This document shows, piece by piece, positions 45,445-56,486 of a stretch of 64,000 bases of DNA (position 1 is its first letter; every line of letters begins with the position of its first letter). Below the pieces are notes generated by a model, which saw nothing but the letters and a program-made list of their open reading frames with translations, ran no database searches and was not told the DNA's origin. A program made the position numbers and the translations under genes. The stretch comes from Mytilus edulis (lineage: Eukaryota; Mollusca; Bivalvia; Mytilida; Mytilidae). The stretch lies in assembly GCF_963676685.1 (NCBI RefSeq), contig NC_092354.1:30288193-30352192 (forward strand). Direction: 5' to 3'.

Positions 45445-45882
45445 CACGGATCGACTTTTACTCGAGTACCTACGGTACAACCATCCTCGCCATCATTCAT
45501 CTGACCATCGACCTTTCCAGAGCGCAGATCAGCAGCACCACCTTCAGAATCGTTCATCTGACCATCGTTATATCCAGAGCTCATATCAGTAGTACAACCT
45601 CCACCATCATTCATCTGACCTTCGTCCTTTCCAGAGTGCAAATAAGCAGTTCTACCTTCACAATCATTTATCTGAACATCGTCCTTTCCAGAGCTCAGTT
45701 CATTAGTACAACCCCCATTATCATTCATCTGAACATCGTTATTCACAGAGCGCAAATCAGCAGTACAACCTTCACCCTCATTCATCTGACCATCGTTTTT
45801 TCCAGAGCTCAGATCAGTAGTACAACCTTCACAAACATTCATTTGATCATTTCCAGATCTCAAGAGCAGCAGAATAATACAA
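45445..45882 (-). CDS. Repetitive-protein exon, 60-bp minisatellite
   Basis: About 6.5 copies of a 20-residue unit of the type SSGKNDGQMNDGEGCTADLR. The frame is open from 45917 to TAA at 45441. The first 20 residues (MLIESCFDLLSFCIILLLLR) look like a signal peptide. However, the DNA there is an almost pure pyrimidine tract ending ttgag, so it may instead be a splice acceptor. Possible donors are G|GTACTC (about 45464) and GTG|GTAATT (45445). Function unknown; gel- or matrix-type secreted proteins often have such repeats, but that is only a suggestion. Confidence 0.45.
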
Positions 45883-45919
45883 AATGACAATAAATCAAAA
45901 CATGACTCAATCAACATAT

Positions 45920-46500
45920 TTTTTCGGGTAGGGAAAATTATTTAGACTTCAGAAAATGACTAATCCATAATTCAATAAGATGTGTTTCAAAGGTTATTAT
46001 AAACACACCTTATTTCCGACTGGTTTAATCGTAGTTGTGCTAACAAGATCTATAGACGGTGGCTTGATGACTTATAATTAACCCGCCTTAAAAGGAAGGA
46101 CAATGATGTCATGAAAATACAATACCTCTTACATACGAATATAATAAGCATTATCGATACCATAGACTTTCTAAAAGGAATGATCACCTTTCCTGGGCTT
46201 TAATGACATTCATCAGAACATGAAACGACTAAATTCAGTCCTAGGATGTTACGGCACATGAGAACACATACCAGACAGGCAATGTAGTATTGCCTATTTT
46301 TTTGTAAATTTAAAAGCCAAAACGGAGTCCAAAGTTACAAAGGAATTAGGATGGCCCATAACTTGTTGTAGAAGTTATATCGGATTTAATATATAAGCTT
46401 AAAAGACAGCGACATCTAAAATGCAAATTGTGCATCATGATAGGCTTAAACCATTCTCGTTCAAAACTGGGTCAAAGAACAAGAAAATGACTATTAATTG
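45920..46500. other. Probable intron or intergenic, no feature
   Basis: AT-rich with no clear repeat. If the 45.3-48.2 kb gene model is right, this is intronic. Confidence 0.35.
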
Positions 46501-46521
46501 ACTAGAAATCAAAGCACTGAC

Positions 46522-46546
46522 CATACTCTTGACACTGTGGTTGCCG
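46522..46546 (-). CDS. Possible micro-exon of the putative minus-strand gene
   Basis: cggcaaccacagtgtcaaga, then gtatg, lies between acceptor ttacagatttcag and donor TATG|GTCAGT. It starts in phase 0 and ends in phase 1. Its join to the minisatellite exon is not phase-compatible with the obvious acceptor, so the link is weak. Confidence 0.25.
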
Positions 46547-46730
46547 CTGAAATCTGTAAAATAAATAAAATATGTTTCAATTTCGTACTTGAAGAACTTT
46601 GAAATTTAGTAAATGTGTTAATAATTTAAAAGAACGCATTTAGTGTGTTCATATATATTTATCAAAGCAAGGTTTCTTGCTGTGTGTTAATAAAATGAGT
46701 TATTTTCAATTCGATATTCCTCTTCAAAGC

Positions 46731-46896
46731 CTCATTACCATGGACATTGATATATATCTTTAGAATAAATTGATAAAAAGTGGAAGAGAAGGTGAATTTC
46801 CGTGATTGAATTATTGATTGTTATTTGCTTTACGTCCAGTGGCTCATTACCATGGACATTGATATATCTTCAGAATGAATTGATAAAAATTGGAAA
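46731..46896. repeat. 55-bp direct repeats flanking a 40-bp SINE-like tail
   Basis: 'ctcattaccatggacattga' onward is repeated at 46731-46785 and 46843-46893. Between them (46803-46843) is only the last ~40 bp of a minus-strand SINE-like copy. Confidence 0.7.
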
Positions 46897-46897
46897 A

Positions 46898-47076
46898 TTG
46901 ATTGTTGGTTGCTTAACGTCCAGTGGCAAATATGTCATGCATATTCAGGACGAGAACAAGTTAACAATAAATACAATAGGTAGGACTTGTCATAATAGAG
47001 GCCATTTGGGATGATAGTCGGGTAAATTCGGACTGCCACTGGAAAAATGAGAGTATATTTTTTAGGGACAAAAATT
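46898..47076 (-). mobile_element. SINE-like copy, minus strand, 5'-truncated
   Basis: Tail 'ttgattgttggttgcttaac' to 'gagtatattttttagggaca'. It lies head-to-head with the plus-strand copy at 47087. Confidence 0.85.
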
Positions 47077-47086
47077 TAGAAAAGTT

Positions 47087-47397
47087 CAGTCACGTCCGGT
47101 CAGATTGAGGATGTTAAATCCGATGCCTCGTGTAAAGAGAGTGCCCCGCTTTTTTCACGTTAAGAACCCTTACAACAGGTCGTTGAGGAGTCCGTATGTG
47201 GCCTGTTGCAAGGCAAAATTTGTGTCCCTATCCAAAATACCCACATTTCCCCAGTGGCAGTCCAAATTTCCCAGACCATCATCCCAGATGGCCTCTATTT
47301 TGACAAAACCTACCTATTGTATCTATTGTGAACTTGTTCTCGTCCTGAATATGCATCAAATATTTGCCACTTGACGTTAAGCAACCAATAATCAATC
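47087..47397 (+). mobile_element. SINE-like copy, plus strand, 5'-truncated
   Basis: From 'cagtcacgtccggtcagatt' to the tail 'aagcaaccaataatcaatc'. It forms an inverted pair with the preceding copy. Confidence 0.85.
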
Positions 47398-47481
47398 TTC
47401 AGAAATTTATCTGGTTCTTCAAGTGGTAATATGTGCCCTGCCTTGTTTAATTTTAACACCAATAATTTATAAAATTAAATA

Positions 47482-47765
47482 ATACAAGACTAACAAAGGC
47501 TAAAGGCTCCTGACTTGGGACAGGCGCAATATTGCGGCGGGGTTAAACAATGAGATCTCAACCCTCCCCCTTTACCTCTAGCCAATGTAGAAAAGTAAAC
47601 GCATAACAATACGCACATTAAAATTCAGTTCAAGAGAAGTCCGAGTCGGATGCCAGAAGATGTAACCAAGTCAAATAAACAAAATGACGATAACACATAA
47701 ATAACAACAGACTACTAGCAGTAATACATGTTCATAGTTTAAACAAATAAAGAAAAAGATCCGGA
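47482..47765. repeat. Dispersed repeat 'atacaagactaacaaaggct'
   Basis: Matches 6.74-6.94 kb and 22.04-22.11 kb and extends further ('ataacaacagactactagca'). Confidence 0.7.
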
Positions 47766-47842
47766 CTGACAAACCCACAGAAAGGAATTTTTGAATAAAA
47801 CATTTAATGTAAAAGAAGAAACAAATAAAACTCAAAATATTG

Positions 47843-48003
47843 TCATGTACAAGTTATTACCTTTTTCTCAACAAAAATGTACAAGTAATTACTGATACAA
47901 TTATATTTTTACAAGTAATAACTTGTATGATGCCATACAAGTAATTACTCTTACAAACTTTTTGTACAAGTAATAACCTGTACAAAATAATAAAATGTAC
48001 ACG
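47843..48003. repeat. Cluster of acaagtaatta/acaagtaataac motifs
   Basis: At least six near-copies of (t)acaagtaa(t)tac in both orientations over 160 bp, with irregular spacing. Confidence 0.6.
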
Positions 48004-48056
48004 ACATATATAAGAAACTACATATAATTATCCCACTGACGTTGATTAACGCTCAC

Positions 48057-48228
48057 CTCGACATAGAACTGCACTTCTAGACATAGACGAAGGTTGTGTA
48101 TTTCGTCCATCTCTGTCTTTGCGGACTTTAATATATTATCCCTTTCTACCATTATATTATTCGTGTCACTACTCAGAACATCTGAATCATCAATGCTGTC
48201 CAGTTTTCTACCTAGAACTATTTTGTAA
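48057..48228 (-). CDS. Possible coiled-coil exon
   Basis: Reads LGRKLDSIDDSDVLSSDTNN, then IMVERDNILKSAKTEMDEIH, then NLRLCLEVQFYVE, and ends at a strong donor GAG|GTGAGC in phase 0. The middle has heptad-like spacing of I/L. The acceptor (a cctatag-type AG near 48228) is weak, so the left edge in minus sense is uncertain. It may be upstream of the exons at 45-46.5 kb. Confidence 0.4.
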
Positions 48229-49945
48229 TATATCTATAGGTTGCACTTTGCAATTACAGCTGTTTCTCAAACCACGCCTCTGTTGGGGAGATGCGGAATA
48301 TTCATAGATAATTCATTTTGTTTACATACTGGTTCCCAGTTCTGATCTCTAGGTTGCATCCCATAGAGACATAACTTGTGAATGTTACCAGTAAATATAC
48401 ATGTGAATATTGTTTACATTGAAATCTGTGGTTACCCTACAGTCGAGATAGCGGTAGTCAAGAAATTTAGTGTTAGTTTAAACTCTAAGAAGTTTTATTA
48501 ATGTTGAAAATATGCCGCACAGCTGTATATTTTGACCTTTGAAAAAATAGTGCAGAAGGATAATTTTCTGACGATCACGGGTTTCTGGTTGCATTCACGT
48601 CCGAGTAACAACTTGGCCTGTCCAGGTCCTCACCTGCTGTTACCTTCTGCTCCTTCCAGTTGTGTCGCTCCTCGATGGCCGAAACAGTTGAAGCATATCA
48701 TTGGTATCTTTCGTCCGTCTTTGACTATCTTTGAATTTTCAATTGCAATAACTGTAACAATATGTAAGATCAGTTGTCTGTTCACCTTGGACATTTTCAT
48801 GATGCTTTAAATTATGAATTAATTGACCAAACACTGTTTTAAAAAAATGGTGATTTCTCTTTTTTATATGCATTTTATATGATTCAGAGTGCAGACACAA
48901 GTGGATGCCGACTTTGTTACCTGCTCTTGTTAAATTACTAAAAAAAAAAGAAAAAAAAACCTACTGGTGTATTGCATAAAATATTGTCCTCGGCTACGAA
49001 CATTATAAGGCAAATAACTATGTAAGTGTAAGACAAAATGAACAAGTAAGAGTTGTTGTGGACAGTAACTGATATCGATGGCGAAAAGAACAATACTAAA
49101 TAAATTCCAGGAATTGCCCAACTTCTTTATTCTAGTTTGAGGCTGGTTGAATTCAGAGTATGACTGACAAGCTTACACAATAGGAAAGGGTAGATGTAAA
49201 ATATACTTTCGTATGTACCAGTAGAAATAAGAAGATATGGAATGAAATTCACAATAAGGGTCGGTTGAGAACAAAACTTTACTACAAAAGAAATGATTTT
49301 AGCTTTCCAATTGTGAACAAAAGTAGCAGATCACCAGTAGCACCTGCATAAGGAGTTTGGAAATGAAATTTTGAAAGAAAATATTAAGACTTAATTAAGT
49401 CTCAAATAGTTAAAAAACATTTCAGGTGGGATATGAAGACTCTATAAGGGAGGTATATGCATCACTTCTAACAATGAGTATGTAATGTCGAAAAAAATGT
49501 TCGCATTGTTCTAAAAAAAAATGAGGGGTTTGGCTAACAGGTTTCTTTAAAATTAATGAATAATTATTTTTGATGTAAATCGTCTTCTGATTCGCTGACA
49601 GATTTTGGTTTATCAGCTCAAAGACATGTTTTTGTCTTGTGACTAACGTGATAATGATACCAAACCTTCACCCATATCTGAAACAACATCACAACATAGA
49701 AAGATGCACTTAAGTATTAATTGAATTGGCTTGACTCAAGCAAAAGACACATTGACACAAGTGAACATACACTGAACATATAAAAAAGTACAATGTAAAA
49801 ACAAAATCAATACAAAAATATTTTATAATCTTTATTTGGACCTGTTCATGAATATGTATCTCGCAAAATTTGTTGTCACATATAATTTCACTATTAGTAC
49901 ATATTGTCTTATTCATTCCTATATCATTGCATTTTCTTTATTTTC
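48229..49945. other. Intergenic, no supported gene
   Basis: A more GC-balanced piece at 48.58-48.72 kb has no recognisable frame. 48846-48912 is the inverted copy of 45388-45452. Confidence 0.4.
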
Positions 49946-49950
49946 CCCAG

Positions 49951-50158
49951 TATTCCATTAAAGCTAAAGTAGTTGGATTTGTATCAGATAAAGACGAAAT
50001 TGTGGTTTATTGTTCGAAAAAGAGTAAAGAGAAACAATGGTATCTGACAAATCATCAAGAATAACCGTGGTATTGTACCAAACCTAGATATATAAAGAAA
50101 ACGGAGAATACATATGCGCGAATCTTCCATCAAGGTTGAAACCTGTTCATCTATAGAC
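49951..50158 (+). pseudogene. OB-fold gene fragment, copy A
   Basis: After acceptor attttccccag the frame reads YSIKAKVVGFVSDKDEIVVY. After a frame change in an A-rich stretch it reads VSDKSSRITVVLYQ, a stop, then KENGEYICANLPSRL. Each block matches the 57.0-kb copy (YSIKAKVIGIL, VSDQSSRVSVVLYQDL, ENRWYIFRNLSSRL). Strand pattern and 'VSVVLYQ...W.IF.NL' suggest an RPA-type OB fold. It carries at least three lesions. Confidence 0.6.
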
Positions 50159-50159
50159 A

Positions 50160-51550
50160 TTTAAGAGATGTATTTATTTATCAAAGTTATACAGAGAGTT
50201 AAATACATGAAAGTTGTTATCATCAGCTGGTGATATTGTGGTTGTTAATGAAAATGAAGTTTTTTGGATGTAGTTGTCAACAGATTGTCAAGTTTTTGGG
50301 TTAGGTTTTGTTAATATAAGTGAATTATAATTAGTTTTTGGCAATCGAAGTCATTGCAAAGCGGGACATGCTTTTTCTGCTCTCTATATTAAACATGGAA
50401 GCTTTTCCTGATAGAGATGCATCAGACACTGAAGAACAGGAACCTTAACAAATTCCGATAAAAGAGAAACGAAAGTCATTATCTGACTCGAGAGCGCGTT
50501 TGCTGCCATGGATTTGTCTAAGACTTATTTAGACAATAAACTTCATGACAAACCTGGCTAACAATTTTCTTAAACAGTTGTTTAGCTGATTTGTCTGCTG
50601 TCTGGTTGGTGGTTTTTCTTTTTAACAAAGTTTTTCCTCTGCTGACAGACTCTGCCCTGCCATACAGGTGCCCATTCCTTCATACCTTGGTAATCCTCTT
50701 AAACACAATATTTAAATCATAGTTTCCAAAAACTTTATAAAATAAAATAAAAATGTTTGAAAAACTTTGTATTGTTCTATTATACTTCATTTTTCCATGT
50801 CACATTATAAAATGTATTGTATAAAAAATATATATATATATTACTTCAAAGCTTTCCATGTGCCATTGGCATTTATGTTTTTCACTCTGTGCATGTAATA
50901 ATACAGGAATATGAATAGCTTTTCCTGCACAATATTTTGTAGTTTTATCTATATGAAGTATAACAAATATTTTGGAAATGCAGACAGAAGAAAATGCTTT
51001 CGTGGATGTGAAGTGTCTTCAGTGCAGTCAACACCACTTTCAATCAGAGAAGTGTTAAATCAATTGATGACACTAGCAGTCAGCTACTTGTACAAGGATT
51101 TTTTAGTTACTTGAAGAAGTAAAAATAAAATATATAGAGTATTGAAGATCTTGCAACATGAAATTTGAAAGTACACAAAACATCACTGAATTCTATTTTT
51201 TCTAATACATTATTTACATATTATGTTATATATTATATTAATTATATGGACTTGTTAGATAATATTGACACCCGGATTCCTTCTCGGTCAATTTTATCTG
51301 AACAGGTTCACCATATACAACTTATGGATCTCGTCAAAAGTCCATAATTGGTAAATACTATATTCAAAACACATATGTGCAATGCTTACTTCCTGTATGT
51401 TATTTAAACATCACGGATAGGTATTTTGACCATATTTTTTTTTAACAAATTAACACACTAATCTACCATCTGAATTATTTAAAGTCCTGCTTAATTTTGA
51501 ATTTTTGAAAATCTAAGGCTTTTCTACCTTAGGCATAGATTACCTTAGCT
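50160..51550. other. Intergenic, no supported feature
   Basis: The 67-residue frame at 50911-51114 and a short frame at 51165 have no motif. Low-complexity AT in places. Confidence 0.45.
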
Positions 51551-51627
51551 GTATTTGGCAAAACTTTTAGGAATTTTGGTCCTTAATGCTTTTCATCTTC
51601 GTACTTTATTTGGCCTTTTGACCTTTT

Positions 51628-51785
51628 TTGGATTCGAGCGTCATGAAGATGAGTCTTTTGTAGACGAAACGCACGTCGGCGTATATACAAAATTTGGTCC
51701 TGGTATCTATGATGAGTTTATTTACAACCACTGGGTCGATGCCACTGCTGGTGGAGATTAATTTCACTAGCCCAGTAGTCATTTG
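51628..51785 (-). repeat. 'cgccagacgcgcgtttcgtc' family, inverted copy
   Basis: 'gagtcttttgtagacgaaac' and 'gcacgtcggcgtatata' are the diverged inverse of 52.74-52.80 kb. Confidence 0.7.
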
Positions 51786-52239
51786 GTTGTAATTGAATGT
51801 GTCCATATAGATCAAGAAAAAAATATACCATAGTCATAGTCATCATATCGACACGGTTGGCTGATTTTCCTTTATGGTGTCGTCTTTTCTTTCTCTTCTT
51901 CCTCTCCCTCTGTTTCTATATGTGAGGTATCCTCTGCTAGTTAGCAGCGTCTTGCGGCTGATTCATAATCCTCTATTTAATAAATGAATATAAAAATGTA
52001 TTATGTAATTTCCTCAATTAATAAAGTCGCAAGCTTATCTATTAAGTTAACTAGTTAAACAATCATTGGTACTTAACCGATGATCTCATCCACTGAAGCA
52101 ACAAATCATAAATAACGGTTTAATAATTTATAGACAAAAAAATGATTCGAATGACCTTAATTTACATACATTTTGAAAAAAAAACTCTTCTTACATGGTA
52201 GATATCAAATAATTGAAAGATTTTATTAAGTATTATTTG

Positions 52240-52715
52240 TTACATCAATAGATATAAACAATTAACCAAAGTTTCATGGACATTGGTGAAAGCCTTTTTG
52301 AGTTATTGTCCGAAGTGTTAAAAATCCCCCTTTTTGAGTTATTGTCCGAAGTGTTAAAAATCCCCCCTTTTTTATGAATAAAGCCCCATTAATCCAAAAC
52401 TTAAAATCTGAAATTTATAAACATTGAAAGGGAGCTTACATCAATAGATATAAACAATTCACCAAAGTTTCATGGACATTGGTGAAAGCCTTTTTGATTT
52501 ATTGTCCGAAGTGTTGAAAATCCCCCCTTTTTTATGAATAAAGCCACATAAATCCAAAACTTAAAATCTGAAATTAAAAAAATCGAAAGGGAGCTTACGT
52601 CAATAGATATAAACAATTCACTTAAGTTTCATGGAAATTGGTGAAAGTGTTTTTGAGTTATTGTCCGAAGTGTGGACGACGGACGGACAACGGTATACCA
52701 TAATACGTCCCGTGT
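52240..52715. repeat. Tandem repeat, ~165-200-bp unit, 2.5 copies
   Basis: 'catcaatagatataaacaat' begins units at about 52243, 52439 and 52599. 'gagttattgtccgaagtgtt' is additionally doubled inside the first. Confidence 0.85.
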
Positions 52716-52727
52716 AATTAGTTATCA

Positions 52728-52835
52728 AAAGAACCAGGATTATAATTTTATACGCCAGACGCGCGTTTCGTCTACATAAGACTCATCAGTGACGCTCAGA
52801 TCCAAATAGTTAAAAAGCCAAACAAATACAGAAAA
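52728..52835. repeat. 'cgccagacgcgcgtttcgtc' element
   Basis: Near identical to 32.95-33.05 kb ('cataagactcatcagtgacg'). Confidence 0.8.
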
Positions 52836-53054
52836 GACGGGCGTATAAAAAGGCTCACACATAGATTGCAAATCTGTCTCAAAATTTGCAAATTTAGCTA
52901 AAGAACAAACCAGTTAATGAACTGCTATGGTACAATACAAGATAGGTATACAGTGAATCTACCTTAAGTGTTGAATATAAGTCAATATAATACTTCACAT
53001 GGGACAGCTTGATAATACTGATGATGTCATTATACCCTGAACATTTGGAATTAT

Positions 53055-53175
53055 TATTCAAGTTTGATTCACTTCTGAATTTGGATCGTGATTAAATAGT
53101 TGACACAGAATAGGATTTTGAACAGAATAAATGTGGTAAAAAAACTTTTAAACTTGAGTTTAGTCTTAAACAAAC
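53055..53175. repeat. Dispersed repeat fragment
   Basis: Matches 585-665 ('gtgattaaatagttgacaca'). Confidence 0.55.
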
Positions 53176-53526
53176 TACATGTATATGCAGTTCCCCAAAT
53201 TACAGTTGATTACTAGAAAGTTGTGTTACTACAATTGTATGGCAGTTATATATCTTGACCGTAGAAATTACCGAAAATATGAAACTGAATTTGTCTGTCA
53301 GCACTACTCCTCTGAAACAACTGAACAGAACTTCATAAAATTGGTAACACTAAGAGACTGTATGTATGTAAAACCTCAAATCTAATATTTATAAATTATT
53401 ATCTAATACAAGGAGAAATTTTTTTTTTCACATGGTATGTATATTCATCGAAATGAAAATTAAATACATTCTCATCTTTGATTTCAGGGGTTGCAACCGT
53501 AATTTGAGGAAAAAAAAAAAAAAAAA

Positions 53527-53696
53527 TGTTCGCCATTCCATTCGTTGCAAAGTATGTCGCATTTGTAAAAATGCACAGAAAAAAAGAAATTCCAGCCCCT
53601 AAACATAAATGTGCAAAAAACTGGACAGGATCTGCCAAAGATTTTTCTGCAATTTTCAATAAGTTTCCAAAGTTACCCAGTCTAGGATACAATTAA
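53527..53696 (+). pseudogene. Possible Cys/His zinc-finger transposase fragment
   Basis: Frame one reads RHSIRCKVCRICKNAQKK; after a shift in an A run it continues KEIPAPKHKCAKNWTGSAKD. The pattern C.(2)C...H.C..NW.GSAK is seen at the N-terminus of Mutator-like or related transposase domains in molluscs (by memory, not searched). The fragment ends at a TAA near 53694. Confidence 0.4.
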
Positions 53697-54085
53697 CTTT
53701 ATATAAATTGTTTGAGCTTGTGTCTGAAAATGGAGTTAAAGAAATAAACTGTGACTTACAATTGTTGTTTGTTTATTACATTTGTTATAAGGGATGATGA
53801 GTGAAAAAAAATGGATTTCAGAACAGGTTAAAAAGCACTAGTGCACAATGAAAGATTACAGGGGTACATGAATAAAATAATTTTGTTAATTTAATGACTG
53901 CTGCAAATACAAACATGCGTTTCAACATTTATATTACTAATTGTATTTATACGACCAGGAATAATTGTGGTCACATAATGGTAGGGAGATGTATTGTACA
54001 TTTTGAAATTATGTGTTTGAAATAGCCAACGCTCGGCTTGGTGCTTGTAGTCGGATGACTGAATTAATACAATCACGAGGAGGCT

Positions 54086-55118
54086 ATGGAAGGCATACAC
54101 TGTAATTTCACATTGCTAGGAAAACTGGAATCTGGGAATACAGTTGAAAGGAGTGAGTTTCAGCGATTGACAACGGAAAATATTAACTTGAAGGAAAGAG
54201 TGTCAGATATGAAGTTAACGCCCTATTCTTTGTATGGAAAAGAGGACAAGATGAAGTACCTAACAGGTCTACCAGAATATCTTTCTCTTATGAAAGTTTT
54301 TCAGCTTCTGGAACTCTATATTCCCGAGTCTTCAAGATCTCCTATTTCTAAATTTGAGAAGTTAATGCTGGTTTTGATGAAATTGAGACTGAACTTGCCA
54401 ATACAGGACTTAACATACAAATTTGAAGTATCTAAGTCAACAGTATCAAGAATTGTCAACTCTGTTATCCATGTAATGTATGGAAGAATGAAGGATTTTA
54501 TATTTTGGCCAGACGGGAAACAATTGCAATTGACCATGCCAATGGAATTTAGAAAAAAAGTTTTGGTCTAAAAGTTGAAATAATCAAGACTGTTTTGAAA
54601 TTTTTATTGAGAGACCGTCCAAATTACTTGCTCGTGCTGAAACCTGGTCAAGTTACAAACACCATAACACAGTCAAGTTCTTGATTGGAATAACTCCTCA
54701 GGGAGCTGTGTCATTCTTGTCTTAAGGATTGGGTGGGCGATAAAGTGGCAAACAAATAGCTGAAAATTGTGGATTATTATCCAAGCTTTTGCCAGGAGAT
54801 GTTATATTAGCAGACAGAGAATTTGACATTTTAGAAAGTGTAGAGCTTATGAGCGCTGAAATTAAAATTCCGGCATTTACCAAGGGAAAAAGTCAGCTAT
54901 CGCCACATGAAGTAGAGTCCACAAGCAAAATCGCACATGTCCGCATACATGTTGAAAGAGTAATTGGACTTGTGAGAAACAAATATACGATTTTGCAAGA
55001 TACATTGCCGATAGACTTCATGCAAAGTTATGAAGGAAAGGATCCTCTTGTTGATGAAATTGTGGCAGTCTGTTGTTCTTTGACAAATTTATGTGAATCT
55101 GTGGTACCATTTGATTGA
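54086..55118 (+). pseudogene. ISL2EU-type transposase (HTH_Tnp_4 + DDE_Tnp_4), broken
   Basis: The first 162 codons include a helix-turn-helix, LNLPIQDLTYKFEVSKSTVS, and FWPDGKQLQLTMPMEFRKK. After a frameshift near 54570 the frame reads [20 protein letters not shown] (first catalytic D), then [20 protein letters not shown]. Two stops follow (FLS-stop-GLGGR-stop). Then comes [20 protein letters not shown] (second D), [31 protein letters not shown] (E) and [15 protein letters not shown] to the stop. All three catalytic acidic residues remain, but two frameshifts and two nonsense codons make it inactive. A THAP domain, common in this group, was not found upstream. The neighbouring YqaJ frame supports the ISL2EU assignment. 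Confidence 0.85.
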
Positions 55119-56235
55119 ATTGTAATTTATCATTACACATGTCCATATACATGTATAAAAATATTGAACACAAAATCATCTTCTATCTCTAGTTAGCCAT
55201 CTTTGTACAAGCTGAAACCAAATTAAGTAAATTTAAGCAATTATTTAAAAGACCAACTTATGCACTTCAACAATGAGCAAAATTTGTCTTTCATATGCAC
55301 CTGTCCTAAGCAGGAGCTTTTTATGTCCTTCAACAATGAGCATTATCCATACTAATATAAACCTGCTGCATTGTATATGCATCTGTCCAAAGTTGGGGGC
55401 TTTTGTTCAATGGTTTAAGTTTGTAGTTGAAGTTCATGCGTTTTCCTTTTTCTGGTTTTGTACATACATGTATATATACATTTGCAGAACAAGTCGATGA
55501 CTGCTCTTTCTCATGTTTATTTTTTTTTACACTTGTAATGTTGATGCCCTTTACACGCTTAAATGCTGTTCAGTCATTCGGTGTGCGCAAAGACCAATAT
55601 GTATGGAAAGGTGTAAAAGAGGGGCGAAAGATGCCAGAGGAACATTCAAACTCATAAATCGAAAATAAACTGACAACGCCATGGCTCAAAATGAAAAAGA
55701 CAAACAGACAAATAATAGTTCACAAGAAACAACATAGAAAACTAAAGACTTAGCAACATGAACCCCACCAAAAACTGAGGGTGATGTTAGGTGCTCCGGA
55801 AGGGTAAGCAGATCCTGCACCACATGTGGCACCCGTCACCTAAAATAGTTTCATTTTGACCTGGAAGGAGAGTTGTCTCATTGGCAATCATTTGTATTGT
55901 ATACTATAGTAAGCTAATGTCACTCAGGCTTGCCAATTCTAACAATGTTAAACAAAAAAAATCCCAGCGGAAAACTGAGACACGAAAATATTAATCATTT
56001 TGAATAAGCAATTTTAATTGTTGGTGATGGTCAGTTGTTTACCAGTGACATGTATAATGAGGTTGATTCTGTGTCAAGTTTTGGTTGCTGTCTCATTTAC
56101 ATGTATTAATACCCTCTATTACCTTTTTATTTAACTGTACACAAAATATGTGACATTAACAAATTCACACTGATTTAAAAAAAAAATGAAGAGGTAGGAA
56201 GATTTTATAAACTGTACACGTAATTTTATTTTTTT
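55119..56235. repeat. Spacer between convergent ORFs, with dispersed repeats
   Basis: Contains 'cttcaacaatgagca' pieces (55.27, 55.33 kb) and an inverted copy of the 28.43-kb repeat at 55.65-55.90 kb ('ccccaccaaaaactgagggt', 'gtgctccggaagggtaagca'). These are probably later insertions into the transposon. Confidence 0.6.
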
Positions 56236-56486
56236 TTATTTTTTTTTACTAGAAATCTTTCGACAAGCCGGGCACATCCAATCTTCTTTAGGTACTCGTT
56301 TGATTTTTGCACATTTGAAATGGAACCAAATGTAAGGACAATTTTCATTGTTGCAGCCAATAACATCATCTTTCTCAGGATTATATTCCTTCTGACAAAT
56401 GCAAATGATTAATCTACTTGATCCAGTTCTTGAATTGTCCCATGAATTAATAGAATTATCAACATTCACACAAGTCATTATCAATT
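56236..56486 (-). pseudogene. ISL2EU-type ORF2: ING-type PHD finger
   Basis: Reads LIICICQKEYNPEKDDVIGC, NNENCPYIWFHFKCAKIKRV and PKEDWMCPACRKISSKKK to a stop at 56236. The Cys4-His-Cys3 pattern and 'IGC.N..CP..WFH..C' are typical of PHD fingers of the ING family, which bind histone H3 tails trimethylated at K4. It lies directly downstream of the YqaJ frame on the same strand, one frame away, and so is probably the C-terminal domain of the same protein. The finger itself has no visible lesion. Binding to histones is inference from the family. Confidence 0.75.
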
